The notes beneath the pieces were generated by a model that worked only from the letters and a program-made list of their open reading frames with translations, did no database searches and was not told where the DNA came from. From an uncultured Sphingorhabdus sp. (GTDB taxonomy: Bacteria > Pseudomonadota > Alphaproteobacteria > Sphingomonadales > Sphingomonadaceae): a DNA stretch of 64,000 bases. The stretch is taken from assembly GCA_947492905.1 (NCBI GenBank), contig CANLOL010000001.1, forward strand, positions 1,652,578 to 1,716,577, written 5' to 3'. Positions 1-9,827 of the stretch are shown one piece after another; the stretch's first letter is position 1; each line of letters begins with the position of its first letter. Made by a program: the position numbers and the translations under genes.

Positions 1-708
1 CATGCAATAGCGCGCGATTTGAAAATCCTCACAGTTGGCCAAAATGGCAATGATATTAAGATTATAGAGCGCACCCCAACGCAATTGGGACAAAACCTTT
101 TATTATCTGCCCTAGGAAGCGAATATAAAATCAACCTTCCCCTCATTGGTGCCTATCAAGCCTCCAATGCTCTGGTGAGCGCTGCAATCGTAATGGCAAG
201 CGGTATAGATACGTCAATGGTGCTTAATAATATCCACAGATTGCAGCCTGTGTCGGGCCGTTTGGAACGCGCGGCTATTACAAAAACAGGGGCGCCAATA
301 TATGTTGATTATGCGCATACTCCAGATGGTTTAGAGGCTGCTATAGCGGCTCTGCGGCCACATACGGATGGCAAGCTTATTTCTATTATTGGCGCTGGCG
401 GCGATAGAGATGTTGGTAAGCGCTCATTAATGGGACAAGTGGCAAGCGAAGGCAGTGACATTGTTATCGTAACCGATGATAATCCGCGCAACGAAGATCC
501 TGCGACTATAAGAGAGAATGTGATGCAAGGCACTAAAGATGCAATAGAGATTGGTGATAGGCGCAGCGCGATAAGCCATGCCATTACAATTGCGGATGCT
601 GGTGATATTATCTTATTGGCGGGCAAGGGACATGAAGAGGGGCAAATTATAGGCGATAAGGTTTTGCCATTTAATGATGTTCAAGTGGCTCGGGAGTGCG
701 CGGCATGA
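1..708 (+). CDS. murE: UDP-MurNAc-tripeptide synthetase MurE (3' part)
   Basis: C-terminal part of the Mur ligase that adds meso-diaminopimelate to UDP-MurNAc-L-Ala-D-Glu in the cytoplasm. The frame is open to base 1, so the start and the ATP-binding P-loop lie upstream of the window; a TTG at 19 is only an internal codon. Visible are the Mur ligase central part ending in YVDYAHTPDGLE and the C-terminal domain with GAGGDRDVGKR and DDNPRNEDP. The DNPR tetrad is the known signature for meso-DAP rather than lysine specificity, so a DAP-type Gram-negative wall is expected. The stop overlaps the murF ATG by 4 bases (ATGA), pointing to translational coupling at the head of the visible dcw operon. 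Confidence 0.96.
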   Translation, partial: HAIARDLKILTVGQNGNDIKIIERTPTQLGQNLLLSALGSEYKINLPLIGAYQASNALVSAAIVMASGIDTSMVLNNIHRLQPVSGRLERAAITKTGAPIYVDYAHTPDGLEAAIAALRPHTDGKLISIIGAGGDRDVGKRSLMGQVASEGSDIVIVTDDNPRNEDPATIRENVMQGTKDAIEIGDRRSAISHAITIADAGDIILLAGKGHEEGQIIGDKVLPFNDVQVARECAA

Positions 709-2090
709 CGCTTTGGACTTCGCAAGAAATTGCAAGAGCCATAGGCGGAGAGTCTTATGGTGATTTTACCGTCAATGGCGTTGCCTTTGATTCACGCGAA
801 ATAGTAGAGCAGGATTTATTCTTCGCTCTAAAAGGTGAGCATAGCGATGGTCATTTATTTGTTGATACAGCGGTAAAAAATGGAGCGAGCGGCGCCATAA
901 CGAGCCAAGCGATAGATACGCCGCATATATTGGTGGATGATACGACCGCAGCCTTAGATGATTTGGCGCATGAATCAAGAAACCGCACTATAGCAACCAT
1001 TATTGGCGTCACAGGTTCTGCTGGAAAGACGGGCACGAAAGAAGCGCTTTTTGAAGCCCTAAACCGTTCTTCGCGTGGTAAAGCACATCGTAGCGTAAAA
1101 AGTTATAATAACCATGTGGGTGTACCGCTCAGCTTAGCTAGAATGCCAGCTGATAGCGATTATGGCATTTTTGAAATGGGCATGAACCACAGCGGGGAAT
1201 TGCGTGATTTAAGCGCTATTGTTCGTCCGCATATTGCTATCATTACAACTATTGCACCGGCGCATGTTGAGTTTTTCAAAGATGAAACAGAAATAGCTGC
1301 GGCAAAGGCAGAAATTTTTGAAGGTGTTGTGCATGGCGGTACTGCCATAATTCCCTATGATAGCCCGCATTATCAGCAATTGCGCCAAGCAGCGGTAGAC
1401 CAAGATTTGAAAATTATTTCATTCGGACTGTCAAAAGAAGCAGATGTTCATGCTATGGATGTCATTAAATCAGAGGATGGTTCATCGCTGATAACATCAC
1501 AAATATGCGATAAATCTCTTATCTATAGCCTCTCACAAGCAGGAGACCATTGGGTGGCAAATTCATTGGCTGTCATGGCTGCTGTTTATGCTGCTGGTGC
1601 AGATTTGGCTGCTGCTGGATTGGCTATGGCCGACATGAATGGTTTGGCTGGGCGCGGTGCGCGGCATGAAATATTGTTTAATGGCAATAAACTTACCCTT
1701 ATGGATGAAAGCTATAATGCCAACCCTTCTTCTATGCGTGTTACCATCGCGCAATTGGGGGAAACTTCTGCCAAAAGGCGCGTCGCTATATTGGGCGCAA
1801 TGGGGGAATTGGGCAGTAAATCCGAGAAATATCATATGGAGATAGAAAGTCATCTTACTAAAGCAAAAGTTGATTATGTGATTTTAGTTGGTGATGAAAT
1901 GAAAATTCTCGCAAAACAATTGCAATCGGGGGTTGAGCCTTTAATAGAATGCAGCCATTGCGATAATGCAAAAGAAGCAATGCAATTATATGAAAAACAT
2001 ATAAAAGATGGCGATGTGATTCTAGTCAAAGGTTCTAATTTCTTGGGTCTTGGCCAGATAGTGAAGCAATTACGGGGTGGAAAAAATTAA
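705..2090 (+). CDS. murF: UDP-MurNAc-tripeptide:D-Ala-D-Ala ligase MurF
   Basis: Adds D-Ala-D-Ala to UDP-MurNAc-tripeptide, the last cytoplasmic step of the peptidoglycan precursor. The protein is 461 aa, normal for the family. The N-terminal domain (about 1-85) precedes the ATP loop [12 protein letters not shown] near residue 105, then the central ligase domain ([21 protein letters not shown]) and the C-terminal domain with [11 protein letters not shown]. The ATG at 705, overlapping the murE stop, is preferred to a GTG at 696, because the [15 protein letters not shown] start matches the usual MurF N-terminus. The stop shares one base with the mraY start. Confidence 0.97.
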   Translation: MTLWTSQEIARAIGGESYGDFTVNGVAFDSREIVEQDLFFALKGEHSDGHLFVDTAVKNGASGAITSQAIDTPHILVDDTTAALDDLAHESRNRTIATIIGVTGSAGKTGTKEALFEALNRSSRGKAHRSVKSYNNHVGVPLSLARMPADSDYGIFEMGMNHSGELRDLSAIVRPHIAIITTIAPAHVEFFKDETEIAAAKAEIFEGVVHGGTAIIPYDSPHYQQLRQAAVDQDLKIISFGLSKEADVHAMDVIKSEDGSSLITSQICDKSLIYSLSQAGDHWVANSLAVMAAVYAAGADLAAAGLAMADMNGLAGRGARHEILFNGNKLTLMDESYNANPSSMRVTIAQLGETSAKRRVAILGAMGELGSKSEKYHMEIESHLTKAKVDYVILVGDEMKILAKQLQSGVEPLIECSHCDNAKEAMQLYEKHIKDGDVILVKGSNFLGLGQIVKQLRGGKN

Positions 2091-3160
2091 TGTTATATTT
2101 GCTGGCTGAGTGGTTCGGCTTTGAAGGTTTATTTAACCTCTTTAGATATTTAAGTTTTCGTTCCGGTGGTGCCATTGTGACATCGCTTTTTATTGGTATG
2201 ATGATCGGCCCTCGTTTCATCAATATGTTGCGCATGAAACAAGGCAAGGGACAGCCCATTCGCAGCGATGGTCCTCAGACCCATTTGGCTAAAGTTGGCA
2301 CGCCGACAATGGGTGGTTTGATGATTTTAACATCAATGACCATTTCGTTATTTTTATGGATGCAGCCAGATAATATATTAGTCTGGTCTTGTTTGTTTGT
2401 GACCCTTGGTTTTGGTGCAATTGGTTTTCTTGATGACTATGACAAAGTGCGTAAAGCCAGCCATCAAGGAGTGTCAGGAAAAGTAAGATTATTATTTGAA
2501 TTTGCAGTGGCCGGTTTCGCAAGTTGGATGATTTTGAGCAAAATTGGTACGGATTTATATATACCATTTGTAAGCAATATCGCGATTGATTTGGGTATAT
2601 TATATCTATTTTTTGCCATGTTCGTAATCGTTGGTTCGGGCAATGCAGTGAATTTAACCGATGGCCTAGATGGTCTGGCAACTATGCCCGTAGTAGTGGC
2701 TTCGGGTACTTTCCTAATCATCGTATATTTGGCGGGTAATGCGATTTACTCTGATTATCTGGGTATCCCATTTGTTGATGGAGCAGGGGAATTGGCTATA
2801 TTTTGCGCAGCTATTATTGGTGCATGCTTAGCATTTTTATGGTTTAATGCGCCTCCTGCGGCAATATTTATGGGCGATACTGGAAGCTTAGCTCTGGGCG
2901 GTGCGCTTGGAGCTGTTGCGGTGTCGGTTCATCATGAATTTGTTTTGGCTATTGTTGGTGGTTTATTTGTATTGGAAGCTGTTTCTGTTATCATCCAAGT
3001 CTTCTTTTTCAAACGAACAGGAAAGCGTGTGTTTCGTATGGCGCCCATTCATCATCACTTTGAGCAATTAGGCTGGCCTGAAACAACTGTGGTTATAAGG
3101 TTCTGGATCATCAGCCTCGTACTGGCGCTTGCTGGATTATCAACGTTGAAACTAAGATGA
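2090..3160 (+). CDS. mraY: Phospho-MurNAc-pentapeptide transferase MraY
   Basis: Integral membrane enzyme that transfers phospho-MurNAc-pentapeptide to undecaprenyl phosphate, giving lipid I. The protein is 356 aa with about ten hydrophobic segments. Diagnostic motifs are LDDYDKVRK (catalytic Asp pair) near residue 113, [10 protein letters not shown] near 188, [11 protein letters not shown] near 262 and [14 protein letters not shown] near 326. The start shares a base with the murF stop, and the stop overlaps murD by 4 bases. Family length and motifs are intact. Confidence 0.98.
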   Translation: MLYLLAEWFGFEGLFNLFRYLSFRSGGAIVTSLFIGMMIGPRFINMLRMKQGKGQPIRSDGPQTHLAKVGTPTMGGLMILTSMTISLFLWMQPDNILVWSCLFVTLGFGAIGFLDDYDKVRKASHQGVSGKVRLLFEFAVAGFASWMILSKIGTDLYIPFVSNIAIDLGILYLFFAMFVIVGSGNAVNLTDGLDGLATMPVVVASGTFLIIVYLAGNAIYSDYLGIPFVDGAGELAIFCAAIIGACLAFLWFNAPPAAIFMGDTGSLALGGALGAVAVSVHHEFVLAIVGGLFVLEAVSVIIQVFFFKRTGKRVFRMAPIHHHFEQLGWPETTVVIRFWIISLVLALAGLSTLKLR

Positions 3161-4467
3161 TAAAAAGCCGATTCTTTGCTGGTAAAAAATATGCTGTTCT
3201 GGGTCTTGCAAGATCTGGAATGGCTACAGTAGAGGCTTTATCAGCGAGCGGTGCCACTATATTGGCGTGGGATAATCGTGAAGCAGCTAGAAATGATGCT
3301 GCTAAATGGGCTGAAATAGCAGATATTTTGCAAGCCGATTTAACAGGTTTTGATGCAATCATTGTATCGCCTGGCGTCCCATTAAACACGCATCCAATAG
3401 CGCAAAAATCTATTGATAGCGGCGTTCCTATCATAGGGGATATAGAGCTATTTTCCCAAGCAAGAGACTCTTTGCCGCCGCACAGAGTTGTTGGAATTAC
3501 AGGAACAAATGGTAAGTCCACAACCACTGCATTGTTGAATCACATCATACAATCATGTGCTTTTCCGGTGCGAATGGGCGGAAACATTGGCTTGCCCATC
3601 ATGTCGCAAGATCCGCTACCTGCTGGCGGGATATATATATTAGAGCTTTCTAGCTACCAAATAGATTTAACGCATAGTCTATCATGCGATGTCGCAGCTC
3701 TTATCAATCTCTCTCCGGATCACTTGGATCGTTATGATGGTTATCAATCTTATATAGCCAGCAAAGAGCGTTTATTTGCGATGCAAGGCGCCGATGAATT
3801 TTCCGTTATTGGTAATGGCGATAATGACACGCTTAATGTTTATGAGCGTGTCATTAGCCATAGAGGGCCGCATCATGTAATTTTAGCCGATAGCAATATC
3901 GAGGGGGATCAGAGCCAATGGCCGTCCCTTCAAGGCCCTCATAACCGACAAAATGTAGCTATAGTTGCTGCTATTTGCAGGGCTTTGGGTCTTTCTGAAC
4001 ATCAATGGCGCAATGCATTATCATCCTTCAAAGGCTTAGAGCATCGTTTGGAGCGTGTAGCTGAGGTTGATGGCGTACTTTATGTGAATGATAGCAAAGC
4101 CACCAATCCAGAATCGGTTATTCCGGCATTGGCTGCTTATGATAATGTGCATTGGATTGTGGGCGGTATTGCCAAAAGCGATGATTTTGAAATTTTCAAA
4201 CCCCATTTAGGCAATGTTAGAAAAATCTATACCATAGGCGAATCTGGTCCATCATTTGCGCAAGCTTTTCGCAATCAACTACCCGTTGAGAGCTGTGAAT
4301 TGCTTGCCAATGCTGTTATGAAGGCCTCTCAAAATGCAACCGCTGGAGATGTCGTTTTATTATCGCCAGCCTGTGCGTCATTCGATCAATTTAGAGATTT
4401 TGAAGCGCGCGGCGATTGCTTCAAAGCGGCAGTGAATAATATTGCATCAAGAGAAGAAAATGGCTGA
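3157..4467 (+). CDS. murD: UDP-MurNAc-L-Ala:D-Glu ligase MurD
   Basis: Cytoplasmic ligase adding D-glutamate to UDP-MurNAc-L-alanine. The protein is 436 aa. A Rossmann-like N-terminal domain ([15 protein letters not shown]) precedes the ATP loop [15 protein letters not shown] near residue 113, LELSSYQID, and the C-terminal domain with [12 protein letters not shown] and [12 protein letters not shown], both typical of MurD. The start overlaps mraY (ATGA) and the end overlaps ftsW by 8 bases. Nothing is missing compared with the family. Confidence 0.97.
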   Translation: MIKSRFFAGKKYAVLGLARSGMATVEALSASGATILAWDNREAARNDAAKWAEIADILQADLTGFDAIIVSPGVPLNTHPIAQKSIDSGVPIIGDIELFSQARDSLPPHRVVGITGTNGKSTTTALLNHIIQSCAFPVRMGGNIGLPIMSQDPLPAGGIYILELSSYQIDLTHSLSCDVAALINLSPDHLDRYDGYQSYIASKERLFAMQGADEFSVIGNGDNDTLNVYERVISHRGPHHVILADSNIEGDQSQWPSLQGPHNRQNVAIVAAICRALGLSEHQWRNALSSFKGLEHRLERVAEVDGVLYVNDSKATNPESVIPALAAYDNVHWIVGGIAKSDDFEIFKPHLGNVRKIYTIGESGPSFAQAFRNQLPVESCELLANAVMKASQNATAGDVVLLSPACASFDQFRDFEARGDCFKAAVNNIASREENG

Positions 4468-5788
4468 CAAGCTAAAATTTTCGCATAATGATGACCATGA
4501 TGCAGATGCAAATTTATCAGATGTGTCTGACGATGCGACACAGAAAAACCCTAGCCATAAATTTGATTTAACAGATAATATTTCTCCCGATGATGCGGTT
4601 TTAGCGCCAAGAAACTCTGGTAAAGTTCAGTTTTCAAAGCGTTTGGGCCGAGCAGATAAGAGCCCATTGGGTATTTGGTTCTGGGAGCTGGACCGCGTTT
4701 TATTGCTGTTAATGCTATTGTTAATGGCCATTGGATTGCTTGCGGTTTCCGCAGCTTCTCCTGCTACGGCCAGAAGATTATCAACCAGTGCGGTTGAATT
4801 GCCAGAGCAATATTTTTTCTATCGGCAGCTCATATGGACCTTGCTTGGTATCCCTGTGATGCTGCTCATATCCATGGCTCCGAAAGAGCAAGCCAAACGA
4901 TTTTCAATTATATTCTTTTGCGTTTTTTGTGCCTTATTATTTCTCTTGCCGGTCATAGGGAGAGAGGTAAATGGAGCGCAAAGATGGATCGGTTTTGGAT
5001 TTGCATCGTTGCAGCCATCGGAGTTTTTGAAGCCTTTATATGCTATCACTTTGGCATGGATATTTTCTTGGAGGCTGAAAGACCCTGATCTGCCAGTGCG
5101 CACTTTAACAGCAGCTATAGCGGGCGTGATATGTTTCTTTTTGATGCTGCAACCAGATTTGGGACAAACGATTTTATTTGCCGGAATATGGTTCGCTCTC
5201 ATGATGGTGTCAGGCGTTGCGGCCAAATGGTTGTTCGGACTTACAGCCCTTGGCGCTGCAGGCTTGGCTCTTTCTTATCAATTTTACTCGGTCGCACGGC
5301 AACGTATTGATGCATGGATATTCGGCACGGATGGTTTGACCCACGATAAATTGGCGATTGATACATTAACCAGCGGCGGTTTGGTTGGTAAAGGACCAGG
5401 ATTAGGATCAAAGAAATATAGCCTGCCAGAGGCACATACAGATTATATATTTTCCGTCATAGGCGAAGAATTTGGTTTATTGGCTTGTATGATAATCGCT
5501 ATCTTATTTTTAGCAATTTTGGTGCGCGTCCTTATCCGTTTATTGGATGAGAAAGATCATTTTACAGTTTTGGCTGTTTCGGCTCTCATTGCGCAATTTA
5601 CAGGGCAGGCGATGATTAATATGGCTGTAAATATCGGAATTTTCCCATCAAAAGGAATGACGCTTCCTTTCATTAGCTATGGGGGCTCTTCTTTAATTGC
5701 ATTATCCATGGGTTGTGGACTAATATTAGCGCTAACAAAGCGAAACCCATATCTTGACCGATCGCTCTATATGGTGAAGGGACAATAG
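4460..5788 (+). CDS. ftsW: Lipid II polymerase / cell-division protein FtsW (SEDS family)
   Basis: SEDS-family membrane protein; FtsW works with the class B penicillin-binding protein FtsI to polymerise lipid II at the septum. The protein is 442 aa. About ten membrane segments start near residue 77, with PSEFLKP, PDLGQT and the C-terminal FISYGGSSL motif that are hallmarks of FtsW/RodA. The position between murD and murG identifies it as FtsW rather than RodA. The ATG at 4460 lies behind a purine-rich GAGAAGAAA; an in-frame TTG at 4442 is less likely. An N-terminal hydrophilic extension of roughly 70 residues, rich in Asp, His, Asn and Ser, is longer than in short FtsW proteins. Confidence 0.96.
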   Translation: MADKLKFSHNDDHDADANLSDVSDDATQKNPSHKFDLTDNISPDDAVLAPRNSGKVQFSKRLGRADKSPLGIWFWELDRVLLLLMLLLMAIGLLAVSAASPATARRLSTSAVELPEQYFFYRQLIWTLLGIPVMLLISMAPKEQAKRFSIIFFCVFCALLFLLPVIGREVNGAQRWIGFGFASLQPSEFLKPLYAITLAWIFSWRLKDPDLPVRTLTAAIAGVICFFLMLQPDLGQTILFAGIWFALMMVSGVAAKWLFGLTALGAAGLALSYQFYSVARQRIDAWIFGTDGLTHDKLAIDTLTSGGLVGKGPGLGSKKYSLPEAHTDYIFSVIGEEFGLLACMIIAILFLAILVRVLIRLLDEKDHFTVLAVSALIAQFTGQAMINMAVNIGIFPSKGMTLPFISYGGSSLIALSMGCGLILALTKRNPYLDRSLYMVKGQ

Positions 5789-5790
5789 CG

Positions 5791-7047
5791 ATGATTATTT
5801 CTAGGCACTATGTATTGGCCGCAGGCGGCACAGGGGGGCATATGATGCCTGCTTATGCTTTGGGGCAAGAGCTATTGGATAGAGGCCATCATGTCGCATT
5901 GGTCACCGATGGACGCGGTGCAAAAATTCCCGGCAAACCAGAAGATATGGACCTGCATATTTTACCCGCAGGACGCATGGGCGGTATCAGGGGTTCATTG
6001 GCGGCCCTGCGCGCTATATGGAAAGGCCGTTCAATGGCCTCGCAGCTCTATAAAAGCTATCAACCGACAGCCGTAATTGGTTTTGGGGGCTATCCCGCTA
6101 TGCCATCTTTATTGGCAGGATTTAAGCATGATATACCAACCATAATTCATGAGCAAAATGCTGTTCTTGGCCGCGTTAACAGATTATCCGCGCGCAAAGT
6201 GAGCGCTATTGCCACAGCCTATCCCGACGTGCAGCGTTTGAAGCCTAAATATGCCGATAAAACGCATCTTGTTGGAAACCCTGTTCGCGATGAAATATTG
6301 CAAATTAGGGATGCTGAATATCCAGCCATTTCTGAAGAGAGCATATTGCGCATATTGGTAACAGGCGGCAGCCAAGGCGCCAATATATTATCCAATGTTG
6401 TGCCTGATGCTATGGCGATGCTGCCTATTAATCTGCGTTCGCGATTGCAAATAATACAGCAATGTAGAGCCGAAGATATAGAGGCGGTTCGCGCTAAATA
6501 TGCGCATAATGAAATTCCCGCTGAACTTGCGACTTATATGCCAGATTTGCCTGAAAAATTAAGTCTGTCGCATCTTGTGATTGGCAGAGCAGGGGCCTCG
6601 ACTATAGCCGAGTTAACCGCCGCTGGACGTCCTGCTATATTAATACCTTTGCCTAGCGCTATGGACGATCATCAAAGTTATAATGTTAGCGAAATGGTAA
6701 ATGCGGGTGGCGCGAGCGTAATCAAGCAAGTAGCTATTTTAACGCAAAACTTTGACAATGCTGGTGATAGTCCAAAAATAAATAACAAACGTATTCAACA
6801 GTCTAAAGCACATGATAAAATGCGCGATCTGATGGTAAAGCAAATTCAGAAAATGGCTTTGAAACCCGAAACATTGATTAATGCAGCGCAAAAGGCAAAG
6901 TCTTGCGGGCGTCCTGATGCCGTTCATGATTTAGCTGACTTAGTCGAAGGTTTTGGCGCTGCTCCGAATAAACCTAAAAAAGATAAACAAAAAGGGATTA
7001 GCGAGACTCTTGCTGGTTCTCCTGCATTTGCGAAAGATATAAAATAA
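5791..7047 (+). CDS. murG: GlcNAc transferase MurG (lipid II synthesis)
   Basis: Peripheral membrane glycosyltransferase adding GlcNAc to lipid I to make lipid II. Motifs are the N-terminal [10 protein letters not shown] loop, [18 protein letters not shown] and, in the C-terminal domain, [23 protein letters not shown] and [10 protein letters not shown]. At 418 aa it is longer than the roughly 355-390 aa usual for the family. The excess lies in two places: an Asn/Lys/Gln-rich insertion at about residues 314-348, and a Lys-rich C-terminal tail from about residue 388. The core is intact, so it is likely functional. It starts 3 bases after ftsW stops and overlaps murC by one base. Confidence 0.96.
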   Translation: MIISRHYVLAAGGTGGHMMPAYALGQELLDRGHHVALVTDGRGAKIPGKPEDMDLHILPAGRMGGIRGSLAALRAIWKGRSMASQLYKSYQPTAVIGFGGYPAMPSLLAGFKHDIPTIIHEQNAVLGRVNRLSARKVSAIATAYPDVQRLKPKYADKTHLVGNPVRDEILQIRDAEYPAISEESILRILVTGGSQGANILSNVVPDAMAMLPINLRSRLQIIQQCRAEDIEAVRAKYAHNEIPAELATYMPDLPEKLSLSHLVIGRAGASTIAELTAAGRPAILIPLPSAMDDHQSYNVSEMVNAGGASVIKQVAILTQNFDNAGDSPKINNKRIQQSKAHDKMRDLMVKQIQKMALKPETLINAAQKAKSCGRPDAVHDLADLVEGFGAAPNKPKKDKQKGISETLAGSPAFAKDIK

Positions 7048-8453
7048 TGAAGGGTGTTCCCACCGATATTGGTACTATTCACTTTGTTGGCATAGGCGGC
7101 ATTGGCATGTCTGGTATTGCCGAAGTCATGCATAATTTGGGCTATAAAGTCCAAGGCAGTGATATAGCGGAAGGCTATGTAGTCGAGGGGCTGCGGGCCA
7201 AAGGCATAGAAGTGAATATTGGGCATAAGGCTGAAAATTTAGGCGATGCCTCGGTTGTTGTCACATCAACTGCGGTCAAACGCGGCAACCCCGAAGTTGA
7301 AGCCGCATTAGAAAATCGTGTGCCATTGGTGCGCCGTGCTGAAATGCTGGCCGAATTAATGCGCCTTAAAAATACAATTGCTGTGGCAGGTACACATGGC
7401 AAAACCACAACGACTTCGATGATTGCGGCGATGCTAGATCATGGCGGCATTGACCCCACCGTTATCAATGGTGGTATTATCAATAGCTATGGTTCAAATG
7501 CGCGCCTCGGCGATAGCGATTGGATGGTCGTAGAAGCGGATGAGAGCGATGGCAGCTTCTTACGATTAGATGGCACATTGGCCGTAGTGACCAATATCGA
7601 TCCAGAGCATTTGGAACATTATGGTGATTTTGATGCGATCAAAAAAGCTTTCGTAGAATTTGTAGAAAATGTGCCTTTTTATGGCGCTGCGATTATGTGT
7701 TTGGATCATCCAGAAGTGCAAGCCATTTTGCCCAAGATTCGTGACCGCAGAATCATCACTTATGGTTTTTCAGCACAAGCAGATATTCGCGGTGATAATG
7801 TGACGCCTATTCCCGGCGGTAATCGTTTTGATGTTGTCATTATGCAGCGCGATGGAACATCACGCCGTATCGAAGCAATTGAACTGCCCATGCCGGGCCG
7901 CCATAATGTGCAAAATGCTATATCTGCCATCGCTGTTGGTCTAGAGATGGGTTTGAGCGATGAACAAGTGAAAGATGGATTTAGCAGCTTTGGCGGTGTG
8001 AAGCGCCGATTTACAAAAGTTGGTGAAGTTGATGGCGTGACAATCATTGATGATTATGGCCATCACCCTGTAGAGATTAAAGCAGTATTATCAGCAGCCC
8101 GTGAAGGCGTAAAAGGCCGCGTTATCGCCGTTGCGCAGCCCCATAGATTTACGCGCCTGCGCGATCATATGGATGATTTTCAACAAGCCTTTAATGATGC
8201 AGACATTGTTTATGTATCGCCCGTATATGTGGCGGGAGAAGATCCAATCGAGGGGATTGATTCAGAAGCATTGGTAGCTGGATTAAAACGGCGCGGGCAT
8301 CGCAAGGCCGATACTGTATCCGATGCAGCAGAATTAGCGCAGAAATTGTCAGCTATTGTTGAACCGGGTGATATGGTCGTTTGTTTGGGCGCTGGCGATA
8401 TTACCAAATGGGCCGCAGGACTTGCAGATGCGATAAAGGATATTCGCGGATAA
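7047..8453 (+). CDS. murC: UDP-MurNAc:L-Ala ligase MurC
   Basis: First Mur ligase of the pathway, attaching L-alanine to UDP-MurNAc in the cytoplasm. The protein is 468 aa. The N-terminal [14 protein letters not shown] dinucleotide-like loop is followed by the ATP loop [12 protein letters not shown] near residue 113, EADESDGSF, the central [14 protein letters not shown] and the C-terminal [10 protein letters not shown] and QPHRFTR motifs. All are characteristic of MurC. Stop/start overlaps of one base on both sides show tight coupling to murG and murB. Confidence 0.97.
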   Translation: MKGVPTDIGTIHFVGIGGIGMSGIAEVMHNLGYKVQGSDIAEGYVVEGLRAKGIEVNIGHKAENLGDASVVVTSTAVKRGNPEVEAALENRVPLVRRAEMLAELMRLKNTIAVAGTHGKTTTTSMIAAMLDHGGIDPTVINGGIINSYGSNARLGDSDWMVVEADESDGSFLRLDGTLAVVTNIDPEHLEHYGDFDAIKKAFVEFVENVPFYGAAIMCLDHPEVQAILPKIRDRRIITYGFSAQADIRGDNVTPIPGGNRFDVVIMQRDGTSRRIEAIELPMPGRHNVQNAISAIAVGLEMGLSDEQVKDGFSSFGGVKRRFTKVGEVDGVTIIDDYGHHPVEIKAVLSAAREGVKGRVIAVAQPHRFTRLRDHMDDFQQAFNDADIVYVSPVYVAGEDPIEGIDSEALVAGLKRRGHRKADTVSDAAELAQKLSAIVEPGDMVVCLGAGDITKWAAGLADAIKDIRG

Positions 8454-9352
8454 TGAATGCACTACCTGCTATTCCCAGCATAAATGGTAAAGTAGAGGCT
8501 AATAGCAGTCTGGCGAAATTTATATGGTTTCGAACGGGCGGCCCTGCGCAATATTTGGTGCGCCCCGATAGCATAGAAGAATTATCCCAATTTTTGAAAA
8601 ATTTAGATAGGGATATTCCCGTCATGGCCATTGGTGTTGGGTCTAATATGATAGTGCGCGATGGCGGCGTTGATGGCGTTGTTATCCGTTTGCCCAAATC
8701 TATGGGTAAGGTTGAAATATTAGAAGATAATAAAATTCGCAGCGGCGGCGCAGCTATGGGGATTTCATTGGCGAGTGCGGCGCGCGATGTTGGTATAGCG
8801 GGATTAGAATTTCAGCGCGGTATTCCGGGAACGGTTGGCGGCGCTGTTCGCATGAATGCTGGCGCTTATGGCGATGAAACAAAAGATAGTTTAATCGAAG
8901 CCACTTTGGTGATGCGCGATGGTGCAATTGTGAAATGGAGCAATGATGATTTTGAATATAGCTATCGTCATAGCGCCGTTCCAAAGGATGCTATCGTTGT
9001 TGAGGCTATATTCCAAGGCCGCGCTGGTGATCCATCTGAGATTGGCGCAAAAATGGATAAAATTGCTGCTGATCGAGAGGCATCGCAGCCACTGCGCAGC
9101 CGCACGGGTGGCTCGACATTCAAAAATCCAGATGGGCATAAAGCTTGGCAATTGGTCGATGCAGCAGGGTGCAGAGGTTTGCGCATGGGGGATGCGCAAG
9201 TATCCGAAAAACATACTAATTTTCTATTGAACCTTGGCGATGCGCGTTCGGCCGATATAGAGGCATTGGGCGAGGAAGTACGCCGCCGCGTTCTTGAACA
9301 TTCTGGCGTAACATTAGAATGGGAAGTGCAGCGCGTTGGAAAACCATCATGA
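8453..9352 (+). CDS. murB: UDP-N-acetylenolpyruvoylglucosamine reductase MurB
   Basis: FAD-dependent reductase converting UDP-GlcNAc-enolpyruvate to UDP-MurNAc. The protein is 299 aa. FAD-domain motifs are FRTGGPAQYL, GVGSNMIVRDGG and IPGTVGGAVRMNAGAYG. The C-terminal domain has RTGGSTFKNP, holding the serine that acts as proton donor in this family. The ATG at 8453 is chosen because the longer frame from 8381 would overlap murC by 73 bases and has no family-like N-terminus. The stop overlaps the following DUF4262-like gene by 4 bases. Confidence 0.97.
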   Translation: MNALPAIPSINGKVEANSSLAKFIWFRTGGPAQYLVRPDSIEELSQFLKNLDRDIPVMAIGVGSNMIVRDGGVDGVVIRLPKSMGKVEILEDNKIRSGGAAMGISLASAARDVGIAGLEFQRGIPGTVGGAVRMNAGAYGDETKDSLIEATLVMRDGAIVKWSNDDFEYSYRHSAVPKDAIVVEAIFQGRAGDPSEIGAKMDKIAADREASQPLRSRTGGSTFKNPDGHKAWQLVDAAGCRGLRMGDAQVSEKHTNFLLNLGDARSADIEALGEEVRRRVLEHSGVTLEWEVQRVGKPS

Positions 9353-9825
9353 CCTATAGTGACTATGAAAAAAAGCTCATTAAAAATGTCGAAGAATACG
9401 GTTTCCAAACCACTTCCGTCACGGACACGGAAGATGAAAATGCCTCTTTCACATATTCAATTGGTTTATTAACTAGCACTATTAAAGCCGAGATTATAGT
9501 TTGTGGTTTGAATAATAAAATAAGACAATCAATGATTAGTGATATCGTTAAACAATGCAAAAGTGGATTTATTTTGAGAGATGGATGCGAAATTGATGAT
9601 TTGCTCATTGGGCATAAATGTATAGCAAAAAGAGTTCACCCTACTCATATTGATCAGTATTTATTGAGTGCGATATGGTACAATAAAAAAATATTAAATT
9701 TAAATTTAAATGATGTTTTCCAAGTCTTTTGGCCAGTAGCACAATCTGGTCAATTTCCATGGGAAGACGATTGTGACCCTGCTATAATTGAGATGCAACC
9801 ACTTCTATATAAGGCAAAGGTTTAA
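9349..9825 (+). CDS. DUF4262-like protein embedded in the dcw cluster
   Basis: A 158 aa soluble protein with no signal peptide or membrane segment. The N-terminal pattern (NVEEYGFQTTSV, then FTYSIGL and EIIVCGL) resembles the DUF4262 family, whose biochemical role is unknown. The C-terminal part has a WPVAQSGQFPWEDD segment that fits the same family. The gene sits between murB and ddl, overlapping the murB stop by 4 bases and ending 2 bases before ddl, so it must be co-transcribed with them. Its second half is visibly richer in A and T than the flanking mur genes (AAATTTAAATTTAAATG at about 9696-9712), which suggests later insertion. No wall-related function can be inferred from sequence. Confidence 0.85.
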   Translation: MTYSDYEKKLIKNVEEYGFQTTSVTDTEDENASFTYSIGLLTSTIKAEIIVCGLNNKIRQSMISDIVKQCKSGFILRDGCEIDDLLIGHKCIAKRVHPTHIDQYLLSAIWYNKKILNLNLNDVFQVFWPVAQSGQFPWEDDCDPAIIEMQPLLYKAKV

Positions 9826-9827
9826 TC

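Noticed and set aside
8381-8452. Longer start for murB at 8381
   Set aside because: The extra residues overlap murC and do not match the family. ATG 8453 overlaps the murC stop in the usual way.
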